From: Hyposmocoma kahamanoa
Lineage: Eukaryota > Arthropoda > Insecta > Lepidoptera > Cosmopterigidae
Length of the DNA: 64,000 nucleotides
Assembly: GCF_003589595.1 (NCBI RefSeq)
Contig: NW_020655550.1
Span: 526,889 to 590,888, forward strand
Reading direction: 5' to 3'
Position numbers and translations under genes: made by a program. Below, one piece after another: positions 46,769-58,200 of this stretch; position 1 is the first letter of the stretch, and every line of letters starts with the position of its first letter. The notes under the pieces are model-generated. The model saw nothing but the letters and a program-made list of their open reading frames with translations. It was not told where the DNA came from and ran no database searches.

Positions 46769-47441
46769 ATGGCAACGTGTTCAGTGCCCGGATTTAACTC
46801 ATCTAAAAAGGAAAACTCGATGAATTGTACATTTCACATGTTAGTACTATTTAAATTTTTAGCTGTCTAAAAGCACTACCACAAAAGTTTTTTACATAAA
46901 TATATCCGTAAAATTATACCATTCAAGTGCATTAATAACCCAAATTTATATGAATTCAATTAAAAAATATATCAAATACGTGAATTTCTGAGATTCATAA
47001 CACAACTTTCATAGAGATTGACGATCGATAATATGTTATTGAGATGTCATTAACTGAAAAAAAGAAAGGCAAAGGCGTGGCTTGCATACAGCCGAAATCA
47101 TCTTCATACTTAATATTATTGAATAAGAAATTTCTGGTTTTAGTACTTTATATTTAATTAATATAACATTAGTGCATTATTTTTTGTCTACATTAAAACG
47201 AAAATTTCTTTTAATAGCGTAGTTGAGGCACCAATTTTTTTATGTTAATTATTGTTTATGATTCAGTATTCCTCAAAACATTGAAGTACGACAGAAATGG
47301 CTTATAATGCTAAAGAGAGAAGACTGGGTTCCCAAAAAGTTTTCAAAAATATGCAGCAAACACTTTGAGGAAAAATGATTTTCCGTTAGAGGCATGGCTA
47401 GAGTAAAGCTACGTTCTGGTTCTGTACCCACATTATTCATG
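46769..47441 (+). pseudogene. Two-exon THAP-domain relic
   Basis: Exon 1 (46769-46839) encodes MATCSVPGFNSSKKENSMNC and ends FH before a GTTAGT donor. Exon 2 starts at 47267 after ATGATTCAG; the junction is in frame and gives IIPQNIEVRQKWLIMLKRED, then ICSKHFEEK. This is the THAP pattern C-x4-C ... W ... C-x2-H-F. Two defects are visible: the second Cys is replaced by Phe (GFN), and a TGA at 47376-47378 ends the frame. The expected tail (MARVKLRSGSVPTLF) still follows it in the same frame. It could be a host THAP gene fragment or another P-type relic; no flanking inverted repeats were found. Confidence 0.7.
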
Positions 47442-47499
47442 TCTTACAATTAATTGATTTTTGTTTTTTTTTATTGTTCCAAAATACGATACTCATATA

Positions 47500-47940
47500 G
47501 GATCACTTGTGTGTCCATCTGTCCGTCTGTCACAGTCAATTTACTCCAAACCTACTGGGCTGATTATTTTGAAATTTGGTACACATATGCCTTTGTGTGA
47601 CCAAAACGTGTAACGTAAATAAATTAATTCTGAATTTGAAGTCACTATTGGGAGGGAAAGTTCTCAAGTATATATTTTTTGTAATTTTGAAATATAAATA
47701 TTTTTAAGTTGTTTAAGAAAATAGACTAAAATTGATCATTCTCCCCTTTATCTTCGAAACTACTGAGCCTAAAGTTTTGAAAAAAATACAGAAATTGTCT
47801 TTAAATCTCTCATTTTAGTGCGAATAAACCTATATTTGCTGTTGGAATCTATTGGAGAACATATTCTTCAACTACAATATTGAGTTTGTACGGAAACCTC
47901 TCCGCGCGAGTTCAACTCGCACTTGGCCGGTTTTTTGGTT
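47500..47940 (+). repeat. Lepidopteran dispersed repeat ending GACTCGCACTTGGCCGG-like
   Basis: The block contains CCATCTGTCCGTCTGTCACAG and GAAATTTGGTACACATATG, and ends CTCGCACTTGGCCGGTTTTTT at about 47918-47938. I recognise this combination from moth and butterfly genomes as a high-copy noncoding element. Confidence 0.65.
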
Positions 47941-48217
47941 CTATTACTTATCTGCAAATTCACTGCTGTGATGCACTTCTATGTCATCATATCATGCAAT
48001 AATTATAATAGTTATATTTGTTTGTAGGTTGCGGTCGTCAGCTTGGTTCGTGGAGACCATACTATCGCACCGTAACTGATCATGGGTCATATCACCGTTT
48101 TGTAGAGCCATAGTGTTATATTGGGTGAAAGTCCCCATTGTTTACCTACCATCTTATGGCACTGCCAGAAGGTGATAGTAGCTTTATTAATTTTGTATTG
48201 AACCATTAATTAATTAG

Positions 48218-48965
48218 TTGATAAACGTCTCGGCGTTTTGCGATAAGACATTTGGAAGTGCTGCATACGCACTGAGGAAACTGCGTCCTCTTGTCTCCAA
48301 TGTGGTAATGAGGCAGACGTATTATGCGTATTTTCATTCGTTGATGTCTTATGGCATCACACTGTGGGGTAATTCAACTGAGTCGATTAGGGTATTTATT
48401 CTTCAAAAACGTGCACTAAGAACAATAGTAGGCATAAAAAAGGGTCAGACCTGCAGAAACCTTTTTAAGAAATACAATATAATGACCATGTACTCACAAT
48501 ATATTTATGATATAATAGTTTATGCGCGTCAAAACTTGGCTACTTATGAGCGACGTACGGGCGGAGGCCGAGCGTTACGAAACACGGGAACACTAAAATC
48601 CGTTGCCCACCGTACCGAACTTGCAACTAGAAATCCGCGGGTAATAGGTCCCCGATTCTACGAACATCTACCCACAGACCTGAAAAGTGTTAGAAACGAT
48701 GCAACGTTTTGTACCCGACTAAAAAACCTTTTATTGGATATTGAATTGTACAGTGTCGATGAGTTTCTTTTGAAACAATTTTAATTTTATTTTATTCGAC
48801 AAGCAGTAGTTATACTACTTTATTTTATATTCATTATTATTATTATAATTTTATTACTGACGATCATAGTTATCCCTTGACATTGTATTTCCAATTGTAA
48901 TATTGTGACATTGATAACATGAAATAAACGATTCTATTCTATTCTATTCTATTCTATTCTATTCA
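48218..48965 (+). mobile_element. LINE 3' end, Jockey-like, with TTCTA tail
   Basis: The 188-codon frame ending at 48784 lacks an ATG at its start and encodes the C-terminal end of a non-LTR polymerase. Recognisable stretches are LRPLVSNVVMRQTYYAYFHS, SYGITLWGNST, FILQKRALRTIVG, TCRNLFKKYNIMT, ARQNLATY and an FYEHLPTDLK end. The catalytic domain is absent, so the copy is strongly 5'-truncated. A 3' untranslated region of 150 bp with an AATAAA-like ending (GAAATAAACGATTC) runs into (TTCTA)5-6, a simple-repeat tail used instead of poly-A. The open frame is undamaged, suggesting a young insertion. Confidence 0.85.
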
Positions 48966-49299
48966 TTTTGAAGAATACGACATGAAAATGAATACGAAGT
49001 GAAATGCCGGTGTAATATTGTTAATCGATATTAAAGTAAAATCATTGGATGGCGCAACACTGTTTATCTTGCACACATGCACATTATACACACACAGATG
49101 TATTTTTGTTTTGGTCTCGTCTCCAATACTTCAGGGCCAATCTATGGATATACTAAATCTATGGTTGATACAATCAATAAAGTAGCAAGCAATATACCTA
49201 CTGCTAACCAGTAAAAATCTTAGAGGATGGAAAAAAATAAAAAAACAAAATCTGAGATTTAAAAAAATATAAAACCTTCCTAATTTATGATACATTATG

Positions 49300-49555
49300 A
49301 TGGTTGGGTTTTTTTAACCGACTTCAAAAAAAGGAGGAGTTTCTCAATTCGCCTGTATGTTTTTTTGTATGTATTTTACGCGATAACTCCGCCATTTGTG
49401 CACCGATTTTGATGATTCTTTTTTTTTTTGTTGGAAAGAAGGTACCTCAGATGAGGGCCCATTTAAATTTCAAGAAAATATTCCACCTATAAGGGTGGCA
49501 AACTAGGGGACGAATGACTTTTGAGGTCGGTTTTTTTAACCGGAGGTTAGGTTAT
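49300..49555 (+). repeat. AACCGACTTCAAAAA repeat, plus copy
   Basis: The block starts TTTTTTTAACCGACTTCAAAA, includes CGATAACTCCGCCATTTGTG and GAAGGTACCTCAGATGAG, and ends GTCGGTTTTTTTAACCG. The diverged reverse copy lies at 56005-56212. It is a high-copy lepidopteran noncoding element. Confidence 0.75.
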
Positions 49556-49689
49556 TAAATCTCAGTCAGGCACAAATTTCACTATTCAGTTAAATTTGCT
49601 CGCAACTCTGTTACGCAGCTCTGAAAAGCAGTTTCTATTACCTTTATATAATAGAAACTGCGTGACTTGATATAGTTAGTTATACCAGC

Positions 49690-50270
49690 GTGATCGTGAT
49701 CGAGTTTTTGACTAGCCAGATAAAAAAATCTCCCTTTATTTGGTTCTAGTCGCAAAAAAACTAGATTTAGTCGGTCCGTAGAACAAATGAAGACTAAAGC
49801 GGAGTTTGGCGCTCTGTATACGATTTTAGCGCCTTACAAGTGCGGACACTTTTTAGCGCGGACCCGACGTCCATATAATTGTAAGTCAATGGTCCGCCGT
49901 TCAAAAGTTATAAGGGGGTTTTACTTGAAATGTACCCTAGAACTTAGAGGATGGAAAAAATAAAGGAAGTCTAATAAAGCCTTATAATGAGTTATCATTA
50001 TAGGATGGAAAAGTCATCTTACGATAAGAGTCGGATTTTCCTATGGAACGGAAATACAGTTTTAGCTACTTGTACACTTCCTGTTTTAGCGACATGTACG
50101 CGTGCCTTATTCCAGCGTGACCATGGTCGAGTTTTTGAAATTTGACTAACCAGATAAAAGTCGGTATTTAGTCAGTTCTAGTCGCAAAAAACTAGATTTA
50201 GTCGGTCCGCCGTTCAAAAGCTATAATGGTGTTTTACTGCCCACCCTGGAATAAGCTGATTTCAGCGCTT
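49690..50270. repeat. Dispersed repeat, copy B
   Basis: Two parallel half-units (about 49690-49930 and 50110-50270) share GATCGAGTTTTTGA or GGTCGAGTTTTTGA, ACTAGATTTAGTCGGTCCG and CGTTCAAAAG(T/C)TATAA. The middle contains CTTAGAGGATGGAAAAAATA. It is the complement of 41377-41716. The first half-unit is interrupted by the 112-bp insertion. Confidence 0.7.
49779..49890 (+). mobile_element. 112-bp mini-insertion with GGTCCG duplication
   Basis: GGTCCG flanks it at 49773-49778 and 49891-49896, while the parallel half-unit at about 50197 has one uninterrupted GGTCCGCCGTTC. The insert begins TAGAACAAATGAAGACTAAA and ends TAAGTCAAT. A near-identical block lies in mRpL19 intron 4. It has no coding capacity and no obvious TIRs. 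Confidence 0.65.
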
Positions 50271-50280
50271 TTAGTTTGAC

Positions 50281-50530
50281 GCTTAAAAAGTCGTTTAGAA
50301 AAACGTTTAAGCACATAGACTTTATGTTTAAAAAAGCTTGCAACGTTATGTTGAATTAATTTGTTTAGAAAACATGGATGACGCTACTTGAAACTTATGC
50401 ACGTTGTAAAAAATGAAATTGTTGAGCACCTATAGAACTGACCATTGATCAATGCTTACGTTTAAAATGTAACGGGTGCTTGTGCGCTTATTTTAAAAAG
50501 CAGACTTTTAAGTGCTTTTCGTTTAAACGC
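50281..50530. repeat. TTTAAACG-type dispersed repeat
   Basis: AAAAAAGCTTGCAACGTTATG and TTCGTTTAAACGC recall the block at 29670-30110. The copy is more diverged. Bases 50531-51309 contain nothing recognised. Confidence 0.45.
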
Positions 50531-51309
50531 CCACTTCTAGCGGCTCATAAGTGAATTTCACTTACATAAAGGGCACGCGAAGTACGTACACTTGCGGCCA
50601 GCCCCATGCAACTTGTATTTAGTTTGTGCTTGCGGCGTCTATCTAGATATGTATGTCTGTGATTCCGTATCTTTCCGGGTTTTATTCCATAGACAACAGT
50701 AATAAACTGGCATAGAGGTGATCATTATTACAAGAACAGATAATGTAATACATTTTTCTTACGTAATGTTTAACTCACATTATCGAACAAATGCCTGAAC
50801 TGCTGTTGTGGTATTGCTATTCTGCCGTTGCAATTGCGTGATTGGAAGATGTACATTGCATGCTATAATTTGCGTTTCTTACGCGTATAATCTTTCAGTG
50901 TACAATATAAAGTTCTTTTTCTCATTTTACATTTTATTGTATCTATTGTCTTACTGTTATTAAGTTACATGTTTAAAATTACTTTTTTGTGCTTTATACA
51001 ATGCGACTAATGTCGATTTTAATATTGAATATCTGGCAGTTAATATCAATCAATTTAAATAAAACTGGTGCCGAAAACAGCAATTTGTTTTGGTTTATTG
51101 GTTAATGGCTACCATAGCTGTATAACAGTAGCAGATTTGATTTCATTGCGTGATCGAGGATATCGCGTCCACTATCCGCGAGTGAATCGAAAATAACAGA
51201 TTCCACGACAGCGTAGCCGTGGTCTTGCAAGGGCCCCTGAATCTTGAAAATTACATTTCGTCACCTGAAAAGTTACATTTTTGTTTGCAAAATTTACATT
51301 TTACTTGTG

Positions 51310-51535
51310 TAACCCACCACAACTTTAACACGCCAATAGTTCCATCGCGGCACAACTCTAAAACGCGCTATCGTTTTGTTAACTCCAATAGTATAAGTCA
51401 TCTCATACGTTTTGTATTGTTGATGCTTACCATAAATGCTTTCTACTAATATAGCAATTGTATGGCACTGAACGTCACTCAAGTTAATGAGACGTTCCGG
51501 TCCTTACTTTGCTATCATACTTAAGGTTCGGCACT
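51310..51535 (+). repeat. Dispersed repeat shared with 17556-17763
   Basis: CACAACTTTAACACGCCAAT, TAGTTCCATCGCGG and TATGGCACTGAACGTCACT align in order with the other copy. Bases 51536-52269 form the 5' flank of the next gene, with no recognised element. Confidence 0.62.
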
Positions 51536-52269
51536 TAACTTGCGCTTTCACACACGCGAGACGCATTGTTGGGTCCCTGGCCGCATAGCTTTTTGTTTTG
51601 TCTTGTATCTAAATACACACTTTGCGCACTTTCCGTCTGCGTCTCACTTTTCTACCCACCCCCTCTGCTCACCAGCGCTACACATGTTCTTTTTTTAATT
51701 GAAAATTCTAACTGTAAAATATTATATTATACACACTTTGATCCGTAAAATAAAAAAGTAAATACCCACTAGAAAAATCAGGCTATTATTGATTGATTTC
51801 ACATTGTTTGCACTTTAACTAAATTACTTTTTGTCTAATTTGAGTACGTTCGTAAGCCAATTTTAATTTACAATAACATTTATGGTAGCATTCCCTCAAA
51901 AGTTGCTAAAATTACTAATATAACAAAAAATTCTTACGCATTACGCGAGAAGATCAAAAGTTATTAAAAATGTAACCATCTGGCAACACTACTCAATGTT
52001 TATTCGATAACATTGTATGCAAAACTTCAAAACTGCGTGGAATAACAGGTTTTCTGAAAATAACAGCTTACAATAGCAGTTATTGAAAAATCGCCAGGAA
52101 ATTTATTATTGATAAACAGCCGTTTTTGCCATGTCTATTGCTGTAGTACATACCTATCTATTTTAGTCCCTAGATGGGAGTAGAGTAGACTATTTTATTT
52201 AGTCTGTTTTTGACAGTCGAGGAAGTTATAAGTGTGTATAGATCGGTAGTGCAAAATTATTTTGAAAAA

Positions 52270-55200
52270 ATGCCGAAGAAGCTAAAAGTTGTAGTTAAAT
52301 CTCTGTATTCTCACGAGATCCGAAAGGACGTGAGCTTGAAAGACCTGAAATCTCTTAAACTGGAAGAAGCATGGCCTTTCATCCGAGATGAAATAGAAAT
52401 CGAGATAGGTAGCAGCCAGTTAGTTTGCATCCCTCACATAACAGAAGCAGAGTTGTACAAAGTTACGTCTCTTTTCGTTCAAAACGAAAAGCAGAAGGAC
52501 GGTAAAATGTTCACTCCCTTGGGTGAATTACGAAAGAATATTATTAAGGAAAAATCTAACCCCGCTATTGTGAAATGGCTGGAGGAGAGTAATTTTATAG
52601 ACCCGGATTTTAAGTTTCCTCATGAAAGCGTCAAGGTAAATATTTCTTTCAATTGTTGCTGATTATATTTTGTGTTGTCAAAAATGTTGCACCCTGGATT
52701 CATGTTGGATGTCGTCGCCATGGAACTAATGACCTTGACCTGTCCCTTAAAAAGGCAGAAAGGTGGCTGAACGGGATTCTTTTATTTTAAACGAACATAT
52801 AAAATCGTTAAAATATTCATTGGCAATGGTATGTTGCGTAGCTCCGGTATAAGCAACAAGGTACCTTGTAAATGCATTTTGTCAGCTATGATCTCTTTCT
52901 TATTTAATATAACTTTCTTATCACTAACTTCTGCCATATTAAAGTACCCTGTCGTCGGGGATAGTGCAATTCCGTGTAACTATATTGAAACTATATTTAT
53001 ACGGCATTTCCGTGAAATTATAACATTGGAGAATTCCGCGTATCTGACACATGTAGCCAATTTGAGTTTTGCATGCCAGTGCATGTAGATAAATGAATGG
53101 GACACGCCTTTTTAACGCCAGTTGCTATGGACTAACAGAAGACCAGAAATCGGTGAATAACATTTCCACGTATCTGTCGTCAGGTGCAGAGATGGGCAGT
53201 GGATTAAAACCCAATCTGTCCGCCTGGGTTTTAACCACGGTTTTATCGAATGCGCCCGGTTTTAACCCATTTCTGCCCAAAATTATGTGGAAACCATAAT
53301 ATGCTGTAAATAACAATTAATTAATTTCTGTATTTTTTATTAACACAATGTAAAGTAGTTTCTATTTAATTTTCGAGTTCTAGTAATAAATAATAATACT
53401 GTCTTAATTACACTACAATTGGTAATTGTTTTATTAGGATTTAATTTACACATTAAAAATAAAATTTAACATTAAAAAAATCCGCAATATCAAACACTGT
53501 ACGTAAGTACTGTATGTAAGTAGTTTTTTCTTTATTTATTTAGGGGCTTTGTTCAACATGTCAGCCCCATTACAAAAACAATACCTCAAGAAAATACTTG
53601 AGAAGTTGGGTAGTCTGCAGACAGAAATATAGGTAGAATATATGCAGGTTTTACATAGAAAATCTTCCCATTAAAAGTTTTGATAACTAAGTTAAAATTA
53701 AAAATATACCTGATATAAAAGATATAGTCCAAAAATCGCCATCTGTACCTCTATAATATTCATAGAGACCAATTTAATGAGCTCACACCTTCAAACCCGA
53801 TAATTCTGCTGTAGGTAGATGAGGAGTTAGGCAATCTCCTAGTTGCAGCGTCAATACAATGTAAGTTACCATATTATTGTAATTATTTCAAATTATCATA
53901 GTATACCAATATCAAGTTGGTCGATCAAGTGGAAGTAAAATAAATATTCATTTTATGACTGAGATCCCTAGAGTAACTTGGAAAACAGCTGACAATCTTT
54001 AAACAACTGAACTGGGGTCATGAAACATAGTTAGAACCATTTCATTTAAATTAGTCTTGAAATTAAAAAGAAAACTGCTATGAGATCAGGCAATTTAGGA
54101 GCTACAATTCTACAAACAATACACAGACAAAAGGTTCAAACTTAAATCCACTTGTTTTACATTGGGGGTTAAAACACATTTTGTCACCTTTACTCTTAAT
54201 ATTGTAATTACTAGCGGATATTTTTTTTTTCTTAGGAAGTAATGATTGAAACTACAGTAAGCAAGCCACACGTCACTTTTCCTAAATTTGTAGATAAAAA
54301 AATTATATGTATATTTCTCCATACAAAAAAAAAATATGTTTTATTTCCGAAACACTAGAACGAAAGGTGTTCAGAATGTCATCATAATGTCAGCAGTTTG
54401 TTTTATTCATACGGAGAAATATAAACTGTATTTTTTATCTTTCAAGATGTAGGAAAAGTGATGTGTGTGTCTTGCTTACAGTATAGTTCCAATGAATTTC
54501 TACCAAAATATCCATCTGCAGGTTCATGTGGCTTTATAAGTTCTTATAGGCAAAATTTCGGTATGTTTTATGTATCTATTGAAATAAAAAACATTTGTTT
54601 CTACTGAACTAACAAGTAATAGTTGTTACACTGTCTAAATTACTCAAATTTAAATTGTTTGATTATAAATTTGCTTATTTCGTAAAAAAAAAATATAAAA
54701 ATAACAGAAATTTTGCTGCCTCTTTACTCGCATTATTTTTCCTTTTGATGACTAAAACATTTATCTTGTATTATTGTATGCCTTTGATTTCAATACCGCG
54801 TAACGTACGTTTTAGTTTCGTTTTCGGTGAGTTCGTGCCCAAATCAAATCCGCGTAAGGCTCATCTCACATTGGCGAAGCGTCGCGTTGCGTCCTGTTTT
54901 TTAACTACAACGCCTGGCGACGCGCGACGACGACGCTCGCATTAGGCTCAACTCACACTGGCGCAAAATCTGGCGCGACGCGACGCTTCGACTCTGCGCC
55001 AGTGTAAGTTGAGCCAAAGTGTCGTGGCCACCAAATTAGCATGACTTACGGGAATCTATTGTTAGCAGTCTTTAAAAGACATAAATGAATACCTACTGTG
55101 CAGAAATCAAAGTCGCAGCCATTGAAATAACAAAATAATTACGTTAAAACACTCTCCTGTAAAATTTGGTTTTGCACTTTCCTATTCTATTGATCTTTCG

Positions 55201-58200
55201 ACGTTGTCAGCAAATTTATTAGTAAATATATGAAGATTTTTGTGAAATGATGATTTAGTTACTCAATGGTTTAGACATCCAATCGCACCACAATGACTTT
55301 CTGTACCATTTTGGTGTGATTGAGTAACAAACAGGTTAGGTATTTGGTGAATGGTTGAATACCAGAAGAAAATATATACTTGGTACTTGGTGTAACGGGC
55401 TGGTGTCCGCAACTCGACGTCAAGGCGCAAGAAAATATATAATTTACACAATGCCCTCTTCTGTTTCGGTGTTTAGAGACAATAAAATATTTTACTTTTA
55501 ATTTTTCATAGGCAATGAACGGAAAATAACAGCAATTAATACACTTGTAGAAAATTATCCTTGTTATGTCTGTAAAATTGACTTTCTTTTTAGTACACAA
55601 TGTGCTCTAAGTGCACAACTGCCTGTAGACGCGATGCAATTGCGCTTCTAAAAGTCTACGTGTGTAACTGCTCTAAGGGTGCTGGTGAAATTACGGGCAC
55701 ATGGGACTTGTCAACTTATGTCTCAAGGTGACTGGTGCAGTGGCAGTGCCCTTCAGATCATTGTAATTTAAAGAACTGAGTGGTACTGAAACTGTTATGG
55801 ACAGGCATGTCACTTGCTGCGAGGTGGGCGACTAGTTCGTCCCGTCACTTGATCTCATAAAAAAAAATCGCCTGCCTCTACTGTTCTAGGGATTTATGTT
55901 AAGAAGAATGGTAACTTTTTTATGAAAAATAGTGACAGACATAATATAACTTACTGGAAATAATAATATCAGTATAGACTACTAAAACAACCTACAAAGT
56001 CAAAAGTCATTCATCCCCTAGTTTGCCACCCTTAGACGTGAAATATTTTCTTCAAATTTAAATGATACCACTAATGAGGTACCTTCTTTCCAAGAAAAAA
56101 AGAATCATTAAAATCGGTTTACAAATGACGGAATTATCACGTAACATACATAAAACAAAAAAACATATAGTCGAATTGAGAACCTCCTCCTCTTTTTGAA
56201 GTCGGTTAAAAATAGACTAACTGATTCTGGCAGTCGTTTTCACAAACTCACATATTCATTTAAGGGACAATGTATACGCTTCTACGTATATTAAGATTTC
56301 GGTTGATATTTAAAACTTGTCATTCACGAGGTTTATAACTACAGTCAAATAAAAACTTTACACGTAAGGTTATTATAGAGTTCCTGCGTACTTGGATGGC
56401 ATAAATTCGTGCTAGTGCTCCTTTAGCTCTTGCAGGTTTTCTCTTTCTAAATGATAAATGTGTACAAATGTTTATTTACAAAGAGCAACTCGTATAGTTA
56501 CTAGGTCATTCTTCTCAGGGACTCTGCATTACGAAAGGCGATTTCAAGTGTAATATGCATATAGAATATAGTGTAATATGAAATATAGATAATTTGAGTC
56601 ACTTGCCTGGATTGTACAATTATAAAGAATCTGTCATGGTTCCTTACGCAAAGTTATTTCTGTCTTGATTCGAAAGTTTCAGACATTGTTAACACACTCG
56701 TTTGGTTGCAGATCACACTGCAAGACGAAGCGATCAAGAATAAAGTGCGTGTGATTATGGTAAATTTCTCAGGCACCATTGTTCCCAAAGATAAAGAATT
56801 ACTCAACAACATCTACTTGGATGTTAAGAATATCAAAGGTAAATGATTAAATATTACTTCCAGTTTTGTAAAGTGTCGTTAAGTGACAAACAATAAAACT
56901 GCATAAAATATGTCGTTTTGCCATATCAATATTTTTGAGATAGATTAGTTCCCTCTTCTCACAGCGTCACGAGTACCTACATCGTTGGGCGCACTATAAG
57001 TTTCCGGAATGAATAAGAAAAAATATTATAAATGGTCAGAAATGAATTTATTGTTTCGCAAAATATTCTCCGTTAGCGTTAATGCACTTTTTCATACGAT
57101 TGAACCAATTTTGAAAACATTTATGTCACTCTTGCCATTTATTACAATCTCTGAAACATATTTTTCATACTCTTCGACAGCCTCTTCAGGTGATGAAAAT
57201 CGTTGACCACGTAATTGATTCTTAATTTTTGGAAATAAATATAAGTCACAAGGTGCCAGGTCGAAACTGTACGCGGGAAGGCTCATAAGTTCAACGTTGT
57301 CCACTTTCAAAAATTCATTTGTCTGCCTGGCCTTGTGAGAACTGGCATTCACGTGGTGCAAGATGATACGGCGTTTACGATAATTTTTGCGGAGTCTGTC
57401 AATAACTTCCGGCAAACAAATGGTCGTGTACCAATCACTATTCACGGTACAACGAATCTCCAAGACAACAGTGGCCACGTGTCCAGTTTTATTTAAAAAA
57501 GAAGCAATCATCCACTTAGAGGCACTTTGCATGCGCGCCACTTTGGTTGGTTTCAGCTCATCTGGAAAGACCCACACGCTCGATTGCTGCTTTGTTTTGG
57601 GATCGTAACTATAAATCCATGTTTCGTCACCTGTTACTATGTCCCACATCAACATTTGACCCCCCTTCGTTGAATCTGGTAAGCATGGTATTGCACCAAG
57701 TGACGCGATCCGTTTTTTGAGCCTCAGTCGAATTGTGTGGGATCCACCGAGAGCACAGCTTTTTCACACCTAAATGTTTGTATAGTATTGATTGTATTTG
57801 ACTCAAGCCTATGCCTAAAGTTCTCATGGTACGTCACATGTCTGTCTGTTTTGATCATACGGCACACGGCATCGATGTTTTTGTTGTTCACAGCAGTGTA
57901 CGGGCGACCTTCACGAAATTCGTCACTGAGATTCACACGACCGCGTTTGAATTCTGCAAACCAGTTGTAAATAGTCGTCTTGCATGGTGCTTCATCGCCA
58001 AAAGCAATTTGAACTGAGCGAAGCTCCGCTGAGCTGTTAAATTACACTTAAAGTCGTAGAAAATCATACTACGAAAATTTTCACGATTTAAATCCATGAT
58101 GATGTAGACAATCAATTTCTAAAATGACGCCACAAACAAATACAAAACAAGTGACAGTCAGATTAAACAAACTGTATTCCACAGCCAAAGAGTTCCATTT

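Noticed and set aside
46456..46770. 104-codon minus-strand frame
   Set aside because: No motif, overlaps diverged repeat sequence, and opposes the THAP exon start.
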